The notes under the pieces: generated by a model
The model's input: the letters and a program-made list of their open reading frames with translations, nothing else
The model's database searches: none
What the model was told of the DNA's origin: nothing
DNA from: Caballeronia sp. dw_276
GTDB taxonomy: Bacteria; Pseudomonadota; Gammaproteobacteria; Burkholderiales; Burkholderiaceae
Direction: 5' to 3'
DNA: 64,000 bases
NCBI RefSeq assembly: GCF_018449635.1
Contig: NZ_JAAVUV010000011.1
Coordinates: 186,001 to 250,000 of the forward strand
Shown: piece after piece, positions 42,344-51,797 of the stretch
How positions within the stretch are numbered: position 1 is the first letter of the stretch
Layout: each line of letters starts with the position of its first letter
Translations under genes and position numbers: made by a program

Positions 42344-43099
42344 ATGGCAAAACCACGCAGCACGTCGAAGCAGTCGAAGCAAACCGGGGGCACCTTTCTC
42401 GGTATCGTGCTGGGCTTGATTGTCGGCCTCGCAATTGCAGTGATCGTGGCGTTGTACATCACGCGCGCGCCCACCCCGTTCGTCGCGAAAGTGGCGCCCG
42501 CTCCGAGCGAGTCGGGTTCCGCGCAGGCAACCGGCCAGCCCTACGATCCGAACCGCCCGCTGCAAGGCAAGACACCGGGGCAGGCCGTGCCGCAAGCCGC
42601 ACAGCCCGCGCCGCCGAATACCGCTCCGGGTCAGACGAACAACCAGACGCAATCGTCGGGCGTGCAGGACGAGCCGCAGATCGTTGAAGTTCCGCCGGGT
42701 GAAGGCGGCGCGGTCGTAGCGCCCAAGCCCGCCGCACCGAAGCCGGCCTCACCGGCCACGGCGCCGAACGGTTCATCGACCGCCGCAACGGCGAAGAAGC
42801 CGGCGGATGCACAGCCTTCATCGACGGCGAAGGTCACGCCGCCCGCTCCCGGCGACGTGAACACCGGCTACTTCCTGCAAGTCGGCGCCTACAAGACCCA
42901 GGCCGATGCCGAACAGCAGCGCGCCCGTCTCGGCTTCCAGGGGTTCGAGTCGAAGGTCACGCAGCGCGATGCCGGCAACGTCACGTATTACCGCGTGCGG
43001 ATCGGACCGTTCACGAAGTTCGAGGACATGAACAACGTGCGCCAACGGCTCTCCGATGCAGGCGTCGATACCGCCGTGATCCGCTTCTCGAAGCAGTGA
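42344..43099 (+). CDS. SPOR-domain protein (FtsN-like)
   Basis: 251-residue bitopic membrane protein: a short cytoplasmic tail rich in Lys/Ser, a transmembrane helix (FLGIVLGLIVGLAIAVIVALYI), a long Pro/Ala/Gln linker and a C-terminal SPOR domain (YFLQVGAYKTQADAEQQRARLGFQG) that binds denuded septal glycan. Same layout as FtsN, so it probably acts in cell division. Located between argS and dsbA, a position shared with related genomes. Confidence 0.88.
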   Translation: MAKPRSTSKQSKQTGGTFLGIVLGLIVGLAIAVIVALYITRAPTPFVAKVAPAPSESGSAQATGQPYDPNRPLQGKTPGQAVPQAAQPAPPNTAPGQTNNQTQSSGVQDEPQIVEVPPGEGGAVVAPKPAAPKPASPATAPNGSSTAATAKKPADAQPSSTAKVTPPAPGDVNTGYFLQVGAYKTQADAEQQRARLGFQGFESKVTQRDAGNVTYYRVRIGPFTKFEDMNNVRQRLSDAGVDTAVIRFSKQ

Positions 43100-43112
43100 G
43101 TTCGATGAACCA

Positions 43113-43142
43113 CACGCGCCCTGAGAACGATCGGGGCGCGTG
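43113..43142. other. GC-rich hairpin between SPOR and dsbA genes
   Basis: CACGCGCCC (43113-43121) / GGGCGCGTG (43134-43142) without a T tract. Possible weak or Rho-assisted terminator. Confidence 0.45.
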
Positions 43143-43238
43143 CGGTTCGCGACCGGCCAGCCGGTCATCATGGGCCCTTAAGCTTCCCTTAAGCGTCGTG
43201 TGTTCCCCTTTTGCCTCTCACGCACATTCTCGGTCACC

Positions 43239-43892
43239 ATGAAAAAACTCTTCAGCGCCCTCGCTCTTTCCCTCGGCCTTGCTGCCGGCTCCATGAGCTT
43301 CATGAGCGCAGCTCATGCATCGCCGGCCGCGCCTGTCGCGGGCACCGACTACACTGTGTTGCAGGCAGCGCAGCCGGTTGAAGCGCAGGGCAAGATCGAG
43401 GTGATCGAATTCATGTGGTACGGCTGCCCGCACTGCAACGAATTCGACCCGTACCTGGAAGCATGGATCAAGAAGCAAGGTCCTGACGTGGTGTTCAAGC
43501 GCGTGCCGGTTGCCTTCCGCGACGACTTCATCCCGCATTCGAAGATGTTCCACGCGCTCGATGCACTCGGCCTGGCTGACAAGCTCACGCCCGCCGTGTT
43601 CAACGAAATCCACGTGAAGAAGGACTATCTGCTGACGCCTGAAGCGCAGGCTACGTTCCTCGCCACGCAAGGCGTGGACAAGAAGAAATACATGGACGCG
43701 TACAACTCGTTCTCGACGCAAAGCAATCTGCAGCGCGACAAGAAGCTGCTCGATGCCTACAAGATCGACGGCGTGCCGACCATCGCGATTCAGGGCAAGT
43801 ACGAAACGGGTCCGGCGACCACGAACAGTCTGCCGGGCACCATCCAGGTGATGGATTTCATCGTGAATCAGGTTCGCGCGAAGAAGATGTAA
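43239..43892 (+). CDS. dsbA: Thiol:disulfide interchange protein DsbA
   Basis: 217-residue periplasmic oxidase introducing disulfides into exported proteins. Signal peptide to about residue 28 (SAAHA-SP), active site CPHC in FMWYGCPHCNEF, helical insertion domain, and the cis-Pro motif GVPTIAIQG. ATG 43239 chosen because it gives a proper signal peptide. Followed five bases later by an SDR gene. Confidence 0.94.
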   Translation: MKKLFSALALSLGLAAGSMSFMSAAHASPAAPVAGTDYTVLQAAQPVEAQGKIEVIEFMWYGCPHCNEFDPYLEAWIKKQGPDVVFKRVPVAFRDDFIPHSKMFHALDALGLADKLTPAVFNEIHVKKDYLLTPEAQATFLATQGVDKKKYMDAYNSFSTQSNLQRDKKLLDAYKIDGVPTIAIQGKYETGPATTNSLPGTIQVMDFIVNQVRAKKM

Positions 43893-43896
43893 AGAC

Positions 43897-44688
43897 GTGA
43901 ACGCCGCCACGAACGACACGCCGGCCCGGCTGAGGGTTTTCATCACCGGCGCGTCGAGCGGCATTGGACTCGCGCTCGCCGAAGAATATCTGAGGCGCGG
44001 CGCGGTGCTTGGCCTCGTTGCCCGTCGCGGCGACACGCTCGCGGCTTTCGCCGCGCGCTTTCCTTCTGCATCGATCTCCATTTATCCTGCGGATGTCCGC
44101 GATGCCGCAGCCCTCGCTGCCGCAGCCGTGGACTTCTGCGCATTGCATGGCGGCGCCGATGTCGTCATCGCAAACGCGGGAATCAGCCGCGGCGCGCTGA
44201 CCGGTCATGGCGATCTGGATGCGTTTCGCGAAGTGATGGACGTCAACTACTTCGGCATGGTCGCGACGTTCGAGCCGTTCGTCGCGCGGATGGTTGCCGG
44301 GCGGCGTGGGACGCTTGTGGGGATTGCGAGCGTGGCGGGTGTGCGTGGGCTGCCGGGATCGGGCGCGTACAGCGCATCGAAGTCGGCGGCGTTGAAGTAT
44401 CTCGAAGCGCTGCGGGTGGAGATGCGGCCAATGGGGGTATCGGTGGTGACGATCGCGCCGGGATATATCCGCACAGAAATGACGCGCCGCAATCCCTATC
44501 CGATGCCCTTTCTCATGGACGCCGATGTATTCGCGAGGAAGACGGCCGATGCCATCGGGAAGAAGACGCGCTTCGCCACGTTTCCATGGCAGATGCGCGT
44601 GGCCGGCGCGTTACTGCACGTCGTGCCGCGATGGCTCTACGACCGGGCGATGGAAAAAGCGCCGAGGAAACCTCGCGCGGGTGAGTGA
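43897..44688 (+). CDS. Short-chain dehydrogenase/reductase
   Basis: 263-residue NAD(P)-dependent SDR of the classical type. Cofactor motif TGASSGIG, structural NAG (VVIANAGIS), catalytic Ser in GIASVAG and YSASK (Y, K). GTG 43897 start, five bases after the dsbA stop. The C-terminus (MEKAPRKPRAGE) extends past the usual fold. Substrate unknown; this SDR subset is often beside dsbA in Burkholderia. Confidence 0.9.
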   Translation: MNAATNDTPARLRVFITGASSGIGLALAEEYLRRGAVLGLVARRGDTLAAFAARFPSASISIYPADVRDAAALAAAAVDFCALHGGADVVIANAGISRGALTGHGDLDAFREVMDVNYFGMVATFEPFVARMVAGRRGTLVGIASVAGVRGLPGSGAYSASKSAALKYLEALRVEMRPMGVSVVTIAPGYIRTEMTRRNPYPMPFLMDADVFARKTADAIGKKTRFATFPWQMRVAGALLHVVPRWLYDRAMEKAPRKPRAGE

Positions 44689-44885
44689 GATATGGCGCGG
44701 CCAAAGAAAGCTATGGTCAACCCGTTTCACAGTACCGATCTTGCCGTTGTAATTCGCTTGCCGAAACCTTTCCGGCGTCGGTGTTGTTACATTTGCGGTT
44801 GAACCCGCATTAACTTAGAGCAAGGAGCCTTTGTGTATCTCGGAGCGGCTCACTCCGAAGCCCGCTGGATTGCGTGGCGCACAGC

Positions 44886-45800
44886 TCACCGATACCCCTC
44901 CGGATTGCACCGTGAATCCCGCTCCCACGGGTCACTCGGTTCAATCTTGCAAGCGGCTTCGACTTCTGCAGGCCAAAGTGGGACTTTAGTAACCAGCCGG
45001 TTAAACATGCGGCCAATGAACTGCAGGATGTGGAACGGCGTCATGATCCATTTGTACAGCGGATTCCAGCCGTCACTCGCACGAATGCCGGTCCAGGCTT
45101 GCAGAATCGGTTCGCGCTTGTCGGCGATGGGCAGGTAAAAGCGCATGCCATCGGCGTCCGCCACGGCTTGTGGGCCATCTTCCATGTACCGACGTACAAA
45201 CTCCCAATACCGATAGACATACTCTTTAGTACCGGAGCTGTAGCCAAAGATGAACCAGTCCTGCACGGTTTTAGGATCTTTAAGCACCAGCCCGGCGATG
45301 CCGTAAAAGGGAAGCGGGCCTATTTGCTTGATTGTGCGAACGGTAAAGAAAGTGCTGTCCCACGGGACTTCGAGATAAGTGCCTTTGTCACGATAGACAT
45401 ACACCATGCGGTTCTTGCGATCGAGGCGGATCGGGTAGTGCGTGTAGCCGAACCATTCGTCCGTTTTTCTTGAAAGGAAAATAGCAATCGCTATTAATGC
45501 TCCGGAGTAAAGGATCGAAAAGATGGGGTCAAGAATCGGGTCATAACCGATATAATCATTTAGATGAGTAATATCGTAAAAAAACGAATAAAATCCTAGA
45601 CTCAGAAAGAAGAAGCAAAAAATGCTGGCATATCCTCTAATATCAAAATTTCCGTCTACAACCTCTAGGTATGTTGAACTCATCCTAATCGCCGTCATCG
45701 AAGCGTGCGGTTTTCCGGAACTAATTTGCTTCACGCTGAGCCGATTTCTAACTTCTTCTTCGGTAATGAAACGCTCTTTTCTTTTACTGTATAAACCCAT
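44886..45800 (-). CDS. DUF6708 membrane protein, T6SS-associated (immunity or co-effector candidate)
   Basis: 304-residue protein with two hydrophobic segments (ASIFCFFFLSLGFYSFF; IFSILYSGALIAIAIFL) and a C-terminal cytosolic domain ending with WPAEVEAACKI. DUF6708-like proteins are commonly encoded directly after VasX/BTH_I2691-type effectors. Its start overlaps the effector's end by 17 bases. AT-rich relative to neighbours, especially 45480-45700, which suggests recent acquisition. Could be the cognate immunity protein protecting the membrane, or a second cargo protein; cannot be decided. Confidence 0.72.
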   Translation of the reverse strand: MGLYSKRKERFITEEEVRNRLSVKQISSGKPHASMTAIRMSSTYLEVVDGNFDIRGYASIFCFFFLSLGFYSFFYDITHLNDYIGYDPILDPIFSILYSGALIAIAIFLSRKTDEWFGYTHYPIRLDRKNRMVYVYRDKGTYLEVPWDSTFFTVRTIKQIGPLPFYGIAGLVLKDPKTVQDWFIFGYSSGTKEYVYRYWEFVRRYMEDGPQAVADADGMRFYLPIADKREPILQAWTGIRASDGWNPLYKWIMTPFHILQFIGRMFNRLVTKVPLWPAEVEAACKIEPSDPWERDSRCNPEGYR

Positions 45801-48800
45801 GATTAACCTCCGCAGATATCAGGGTTAACTTTTCAAAGTCTTCCTGCTCTGTCTTTGAATTTTCAGTTCGCGTCCCATCAGGCAGCGCTCCCCAGTAGCA
45901 ATGCTCCAGCCATTGCGCAATTTCATCGCCTTTGATGGCATCAATCACTTTGCCAATTGCAAATAATGCTACAGCGAGAACCAAACCCCATCCGGTAAGA
46001 GTAAGTGCTAACGCGGCTTCGGCGAATGCGGCCCAGATCGCCAGAGCAGCCGCCACCCCTCCCAGTACACCGCTAGCAAGTTGTAACCTTCTGAGGGCCC
46101 ATTTTTGTTGTTTTGCGCTTTCCCTAGAATCCACAGCATCCATCAACGCCTGCACCGCCCCAATCACCGCGCCCACCACACTAAAACCCTTCACCAATTT
46201 ATCGGTGAATCCCAACAGCCTTTGCGCACTCTGCATCTCCACCATGCCAACGGCATAAAGGTTGCGCCATTTGGCGGCGGCATCGGCAACGGTCGCCACG
46301 TTGTTGCCAACTCCAGCGGCGAACGCCATCAACCCGACGGTGACGCGAATATCCGTAGTCCCGCCACGGTTAAAGCTCATGGCCTTGGCTTCATCGCTCA
46401 GCAGGCGTTGCCACGATGCACCCTTGATGATGGTGTCGAACAGGGCAATGACTGCACCACTCGTGGCGCTGATGCTGGGGCTGACCTGCCCGAGCTTGAA
46501 AGCGTTCCAATCCTGCACGCTCCGGAAGCTGCGAGTGGTTTTGCTCAAGGCGGTGATCTGTTCCACCGGATCCTGGCTGACTTGAAGCGCAGTGGCGAGC
46601 GCCGGGTCCCGGCTGCCCTGGATCAGAATCCGGGTGGTGATGTGCTGGCCTTGGTTGGCTCCAAAGCCGGCCAGATTGCCATTGGCGTAGTTGATTCTGG
46701 CTTCACGCATGGCTTGTGCTTCCAGCCGCGCCAGTTGTCCTTTGCTGAGTTTGGTGCCGTTTGCTTCGGCGGCGCTCGCCACCATGCCTGCATAGAATCT
46801 AGCCAGGGTGCGGCACATTTCTCCGGCCGTGCCTTTGAGTTCAAGAACGCCGACCGGAGCACGGGTGAGCACGCCCATCAAGACCAATCCTTGACTGAGT
46901 TTGGCGTTCCCGGCCGCAGCGGCCATGCCGGCAAGTGAAGCGTTGGCCAGGCCAGTCAGCGAATGGCTTAGCATGGCAACAAGATAAGACACACTATCCG
47001 GCATGGCCCTGGCAGCGGTTGCGTTCACGCCAGAGGCTTTGGCCGCATCCACCTTGTCGCGCGCCGCGGCAACCGGAGCAAGCTGCTCTGCCGTAGCCGG
47101 TACAGCAGCCTGCAGGCTGACCATCTTCAGATAGTCTTTCTGAGCCTTGTCGTAAGCTGCCTGCGCATTCGCCACTTTCGTATTAGCCTGTTTTCTGGCG
47201 TGGAATTTTTCGTCGGCAGTGAGCTCCAGCAAGGCTTTGAAGTGGCTGGCATAAGTGCTGTTCAGCGCCGACCATGGCACCTCGGCCGGGGCCAACGGCG
47301 AACTGGTCAACGCGTCTATCAACGCCTTCTGATTACAGGCCATGGCACGCAAGGCCAAGTTGTTCTTATTGGTAATGTCGCCTTTGAGCCAGTTCAAATA
47401 AACCTCGGCGCAGCCCGGAACCTCTGCCGTGCCCGCGATACAGCGCGCCAGAATGGCGGTGTAGACATCGCCACTCTTCGGGTCGTTCGCGTCGTGCGTG
47501 CATTCCAGCTTGTTGGCGAGCTGGTTGCTTTGCATCCACTCTGCGTGAGCCTGCGCCACCGCTGTGGTGTATTTGGCGTCGTACGCGTTGGCAGCAGCGT
47601 CGCGGTCTTTGTGCCATTGATCCCAAATCCGCGCTGAAATGGCCGTCTTCGCCACTGCGCCAGAATATTTGCGCTGCATCTCGACTTTATGCTGCTCGAT
47701 GGCTCTCAAGCGATCCAGTGCGGAATCGAAGTGAGTCATCTCCAGATGCCGCACCCATGTCTGTTCTTCTTTGAGGCGTTGCTGATCGGAAGACGAGGAA
47801 GCAACCGGCAACGGTCCGGCGATTCGCGCCAAGTACTCATTCCATTTTTTGTCTTGCGCAACCTTGATCCGAGCCAGGGTGGGCAAGTAACAATCGTCTA
47901 ATTTCTGACTGATCTTGGCCGCCTGATCGAGGCTGGCCTTGGAAGGAAACGGGTTCGAATAGGCCCCTTGGTTAGCATAGGCCTGCGATACGTCCGTTTT
48001 GAATTGCGCCGATTGTTTTACGTCCTGTTTGGCCGCGTTGTCGCTCGCGCCGTGCAGCGTGGCAATCATGCCGTCCAGCCCGATCAGGTGACGGTAATTG
48101 GTAGCGTAGCCGCCAGCCTTTGGACGGTATTTGCCTTCAGGCACCTGGGTATCGAGAAATTTCTCTCGACGTGCCGCGAGCAGTTTTGCCAAGTCTTGCG
48201 CAATGCCAACCGGATCATCCAAAGCAATCACCACGCTCTGGATGGTGTTGTCCTGACGCATGCAGAACGCTTCCTGAGCCTTGGCATCGTGTTTGGCGAC
48301 ACCGTTCAGTATGTGAGCTGGAACCTTGGTATCGGCGTATTCCAGCACATGATCTGCCAGTTTATTTATGGGTGCGGCGTGGTCGGCGGTGGCGTCGCTT
48401 CCTTTGGCGCCCTTGCCCAGCGGGTGAGCCTTGGCCCAAGCCGCCACATTGAACTTGCGCATGTGCAGCTTGCGTACGTCGGCGCGCTCGATGTGCAGCT
48501 TGATCACGGCATCGGTCCACTGCACATCGGAAAACGCCAGCCAGACTTCCACGGCTTCCTGCGGATGTTCAATGGTGATGCAACTCGCAGCCTCCAGGTG
48601 CCCCGTCTCGCTACACGGAATGACCTCTTTACCCGCTTGCGGCATGGGCGCGAGCGTGTACCGCGGCAGAGGCAGGAAATAGCCGCCGGAACTGACGCTA
48701 TAACCCTGGAGTTTGAGGGCGGATTTTTCGTTATAAACGTAGAGGTAACCTGCACGCATGCGCCGCAATGTGTAGCTGGCGCTTTCCCCGGAACCCAGGC

Positions 48801-48972
48801 TCGCCAGCTGCTTGCGGGGCGCGGCTGTTCCGAATCCGCTCGGAGCATCTTCAATCCTGAATGGCGCTGACATCTTCGGGGCCGGAGCCTCGCCGGGGAC
48901 GACAGCGTAACGGACCGGCATGATGGCCAAGCCTTCTTTTTTGCAAAGATTGCAGGACTTTTCTGTGGACAT
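45784..48972 (-). CDS. T6SS effector, VasX/BTH_I2691 family
   Basis: 1062-residue protein. The N-terminal region (CNLCKKEGLAIMPVRYAVVP, then GFGTAAPRKQLASLGSGESASYTLRRMRAGYLYVYNE) matches the family found on T6SS pore-forming effectors. A long Ala/Lys/Gln-rich helical middle follows, and the C-terminal ~160 residues contain several membrane helices (VVGAVIGAVQALMDAV; LASGVLGGVAAALAIWAAFAEAALALTLTGWGLVLAVALFAIG), consistent with a colicin-like membrane toxin. Downstream of a DUF4123 adaptor gene and upstream of a DUF6708 gene. Probably delivered on a VgrG encoded elsewhere. Confidence 0.85.
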   Translation of the reverse strand: MSTEKSCNLCKKEGLAIMPVRYAVVPGEAPAPKMSAPFRIEDAPSGFGTAAPRKQLASLGSGESASYTLRRMRAGYLYVYNEKSALKLQGYSVSSGGYFLPLPRYTLAPMPQAGKEVIPCSETGHLEAASCITIEHPQEAVEVWLAFSDVQWTDAVIKLHIERADVRKLHMRKFNVAAWAKAHPLGKGAKGSDATADHAAPINKLADHVLEYADTKVPAHILNGVAKHDAKAQEAFCMRQDNTIQSVVIALDDPVGIAQDLAKLLAARREKFLDTQVPEGKYRPKAGGYATNYRHLIGLDGMIATLHGASDNAAKQDVKQSAQFKTDVSQAYANQGAYSNPFPSKASLDQAAKISQKLDDCYLPTLARIKVAQDKKWNEYLARIAGPLPVASSSSDQQRLKEEQTWVRHLEMTHFDSALDRLRAIEQHKVEMQRKYSGAVAKTAISARIWDQWHKDRDAAANAYDAKYTTAVAQAHAEWMQSNQLANKLECTHDANDPKSGDVYTAILARCIAGTAEVPGCAEVYLNWLKGDITNKNNLALRAMACNQKALIDALTSSPLAPAEVPWSALNSTYASHFKALLELTADEKFHARKQANTKVANAQAAYDKAQKDYLKMVSLQAAVPATAEQLAPVAAARDKVDAAKASGVNATAARAMPDSVSYLVAMLSHSLTGLANASLAGMAAAAGNAKLSQGLVLMGVLTRAPVGVLELKGTAGEMCRTLARFYAGMVASAAEANGTKLSKGQLARLEAQAMREARINYANGNLAGFGANQGQHITTRILIQGSRDPALATALQVSQDPVEQITALSKTTRSFRSVQDWNAFKLGQVSPSISATSGAVIALFDTIIKGASWQRLLSDEAKAMSFNRGGTTDIRVTVGLMAFAAGVGNNVATVADAAAKWRNLYAVGMVEMQSAQRLLGFTDKLVKGFSVVGAVIGAVQALMDAVDSRESAKQQKWALRRLQLASGVLGGVAAALAIWAAFAEAALALTLTGWGLVLAVALFAIGKVIDAIKGDEIAQWLEHCYWGALPDGTRTENSKTEQEDFEKLTLISAEVNHGFIQ

Positions 48973-49025
48973 GAAAGGGCGTTCAGATATGAGATTGCTC
49001 AGGGGAGATTACCCAGCCGTCTGTG

Positions 49026-50006
49026 TCATCCATACGGAACAGGCACATCAACGAGGTATGGCGCTGGCATGTGTTCCAGCTGTTCCCGTTGTTTAGCCGG
49101 GACAGCATCCAGGAGCCGATCAAAGCTGTACCGGGTTTGATCCCAGATGCTCCGGTCCGGCAAAGGGGTCAACTGGGGCAAGCCGGTGAAGGCCCGGCCA
49201 TATCGGACGGCATAAAACCCGTACTCGATGGCGTCTTCGCCCGCCAGCCAGTACGACTGGTCTGCAATCGCAAGCGCCTTTTGCGCCTGGTCGGCCAAGA
49301 CAAGACGCTGGCTGCCCGATACGGATTCGGGCAACGCCAGTCGCGTCAGAATCTGGTTGATCTGAGGGGCGCGCTCAAGCTCGGTCCAGAGCACAAGGCT
49401 TATTTCATTGAGGGTGTTGTCGCGCTCTGCTTTAGGAAAAGCCTTGGGAAACGGGCTTTCAATCAGCGCATCTCGCTGGCATTCGTACCAGTTCCCCAGC
49501 CACTGAAACTGCCAGCGGCTAATTGGGCCCATGAGCGAGGCCAACTGATCCGGCGACAACAAGCGGCACACATGCGGAAAAATGCGAGGATCGTAAAAAC
49601 GCCAGAACGATGCGGAACCTTGCAGGCCGCTCGCTCGATCAACCGGCAGCACTTTCAGCAGATATCGCAGGTGATCGGCCGTGTTGCTTGCATCTTGATC
49701 GGTATCCAGCCACGCACAGAATCCGACATGCGCGAGCGGCATGCTCTGGGAAAACGCGTTCTGTTCTGCCAGGGCGTACTCAAGCCATTCCAACTCATCG
49801 GCAGCGCAGCGGCTCAATTCCAGAACGCGCGGCAGCGCGGTCTTTGCAAGAAGCCCCCAGTTCACGGGTTCACAAACCCGGGCAGGGAGTTGCTCGGCGT
49901 GGCCGACGTCGGAGAACCCGGATGCATCGAACAGCATGACATTGTTGAAGAGGTTGTCCGGCGGGATGCTTCCCTGGAGCCAAGGATAAGAAACGGTCAT
50001 GGTCAT
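49026..50006 (-). CDS. DUF4123 T6SS effector adaptor/chaperone
   Basis: 326-residue DUF4123 protein. Such adaptors load cognate effectors onto VgrG. The pattern FWRFYDPRIFPHV is characteristic, and the C-terminal half is helical (ESVSGSQRLVLADQAQKAL). ATG 50006 or 50000 are equally possible starts. First gene of the cassette and 53 bases ahead of the effector gene. Confidence 0.86.
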   Translation of the reverse strand: MTMTVSYPWLQGSIPPDNLFNNVMLFDASGFSDVGHAEQLPARVCEPVNWGLLAKTALPRVLELSRCAADELEWLEYALAEQNAFSQSMPLAHVGFCAWLDTDQDASNTADHLRYLLKVLPVDRASGLQGSASFWRFYDPRIFPHVCRLLSPDQLASLMGPISRWQFQWLGNWYECQRDALIESPFPKAFPKAERDNTLNEISLVLWTELERAPQINQILTRLALPESVSGSQRLVLADQAQKALAIADQSYWLAGEDAIEYGFYAVRYGRAFTGLPQLTPLPDRSIWDQTRYSFDRLLDAVPAKQREQLEHMPAPYLVDVPVPYG

Positions 50007-50468
50007 GGATTTGCGCCCAGGTGTTCAGGTAACGAGGATCTAAACAGTTACGCTGAAACGACCAAGGACAACCTATCGTGGAAATTGTAGAAAGCGGGAA
50101 AGCAAGCTACGTGTAAATTGACGATCGCCCGTGCGAGGGCTGCAGACTGCCCTATTCTTCTATTCGCCTCCATCAGTAAAATCTGAAATGAGGGTGAAGA
50201 AAGGTGTGGTTTCGAGCAGTTGCACTGAGAAGATGCCCCAAAAATATTCCATTTTCAGGCCATGCGATGTATGCAGGCTCAGCGAGCCTGCGGGTGCGGA
50301 ATGTAGCGAAATTTGCGAGATCGATGCCGACCCGTGTTACGTCCAGCGCAACGGTCTCTAAAAACAAAAACACCCCACAGCGTAGCCCGCGTGCAGGGTG
50401 GGAGTGACTATCTCAGAAAGCCCGGCAGACTAAAAATCCGCCGGGCTTTTTTTATTTACGTCGCGAGT
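50007..50468. other. 462-bp intergenic region
   Basis: Holds the T6SS cassette promoter and, at its left-to-right end, the terminator at 50417-50450. No gene supported; the short frames on both strands lack coding character. Confidence 0.4.
50417..50450. terminator. Rho-independent terminator near the DUF3443 gene end
   Basis: AAAGCCCGGC (50417-50426) / GCCGGGCTTT stem with a 13-base loop. On the plus strand it is followed by seven T residues; on the minus strand only TTTC. It can serve the DUF2844-DUF3443 transcript but is stronger for plus-strand transcription, where no gene is visible. Confidence 0.7.
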
Positions 50469-51782
50469 TCAGAACGCCACGAAAGGCGCATTGCCGTTGT
50501 TGCCGAACCCGAAGTACACATGACGTCCGAAGAAGAACGGCAGACCGAAGTCGAACAGCGTCGGGAACGAACCGATGTTCCCAGCCAGCCCGTTCAACGC
50601 GTAGTTCGTGCCGCTGCCGGCCAGCGTCTTGGCGTTGGCGACCGTGAAGTTCACCGTGGCCGACGTGCCGTCCTGGCCGATCACCGTCGAGGACAACGCC
50701 GTCGAACTCGCCGGACAGTAAAAGTCCGTGAAGCTCGTCGTGCAATTTGGCAAGGACGTGTCGTTGAAAAACAAGCCGTTCGAACCGGAATCGACGATCG
50801 TCGTCACCGACGCGCCTTTGTACGAACCGCTCAAATTACCGAACGCCGAGGATTTGAAGGACGTCGCGCCGGTCAGCGTGTTGTTGCTCTGCGTCCCGAT
50901 ACCAAACACCAGCGTGCCCGTCACCGACGCAGCCGCGCTCGCCACCGGCGGCAATTGCACGATCACGCCGTTGTTGTCCACGGCGAACTTCGTCACGGGA
51001 TTCACAACCTGGTTCGCGACTGCCACCGCGGTTTGCGAGCAATTCGTCCCCGACGGACACGAGTAGTAGTTGCTGGTCGCGGCGTTGGCGCAAGCGGCCC
51101 CGCAGTCCGTCGCCGATACACCCACGCCCAGGATCCCGTTCGCGCCGAGTTGCCGCGACGTGCTCTCGTTGCTGCCATTGATACAGCCCGATGCCGGAAC
51201 CGTCGAATTCGCCAGATCGCCTACGATCTGAATCGGAATGGCGCTCGCCGTTTCGCCGCCGATCTTCACGTCGGCGGTACGCACGGTGCCCCACGTGAAG
51301 CCATCGGCGAATTGCGTGCACTGCGCGAGCTGGCCGCCGCTCGTCGACTGGTTGATCGGCAGGTTCGTGATGATTTGCGCGGCGGCGTCGCTGGCAAGAC
51401 GCAGGCCGTACGAGCCGGTATCAACCTGAATGTTGTCGATGGTCTGGCACACGCTGGTTCCAGGCGCGCAAACGGTCACGGTCACGTTCGGAATATTGAC
51501 GAAGTTCTGCGCGCCGGGGCCAACGGTGATTGGCACCGTGTTCGCAGCCGTCGATGCAATCGGCTGCGCGTTCGGCGCGCCGCCCACGTTCCCGCCACTG
51601 CCACTTCCGCCGCTGCCGCTACCGCTGCCGGAGCTGCCGCCACTGCTGACTGAACTGTTGCCGGAGTCGCCGCCTCCGCCGCCGCAGGCAGCGAGAAACA
51701 CGGACAGGCTGAGCACGGCGAGGCATCGGAACAAGCCGGACTTCAAAGAGAAAAAAGACGATGAAAACGTCGGACGCATCAT
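50469..51782 (-). CDS. DUF3443 lipoprotein with aspartic-protease-like motifs
   Basis: 437-residue lipoprotein: signal peptide with lipobox LAAC at about residue 33, Gly/Ser-rich linker (residues 34-67), then the DUF3443 domain. Two motifs resemble the twin active-site loops of pepsin-type aspartic proteases: VDTGSYGLR in the first half and VDSGSNGLFF in the second, with the spacing of two lobes. Many cysteines (CTQFADG, SGCINGSN, DCGAACA, YSCPSGTNC) suggest disulfides. Start 51782 has GGAGA. Paired with a DUF2844 gene upstream. Protease activity is inference. Confidence 0.85.
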   Translation of the reverse strand: MMRPTFSSSFFSLKSGLFRCLAVLSLSVFLAACGGGGGDSGNSSVSSGGSSGSGSGSGGSGSGGNVGGAPNAQPIASTAANTVPITVGPGAQNFVNIPNVTVTVCAPGTSVCQTIDNIQVDTGSYGLRLASDAAAQIITNLPINQSTSGGQLAQCTQFADGFTWGTVRTADVKIGGETASAIPIQIVGDLANSTVPASGCINGSNESTSRQLGANGILGVGVSATDCGAACANAATSNYYSCPSGTNCSQTAVAVANQVVNPVTKFAVDNNGVIVQLPPVASAAASVTGTLVFGIGTQSNNTLTGATSFKSSAFGNLSGSYKGASVTTIVDSGSNGLFFNDTSLPNCTTSFTDFYCPASSTALSSTVIGQDGTSATVNFTVANAKTLAGSGTNYALNGLAGNIGSFPTLFDFGLPFFFGRHVYFGFGNNGNAPFVAF

Positions 51783-51797
51783 GAAAGTCTCCGTCCG

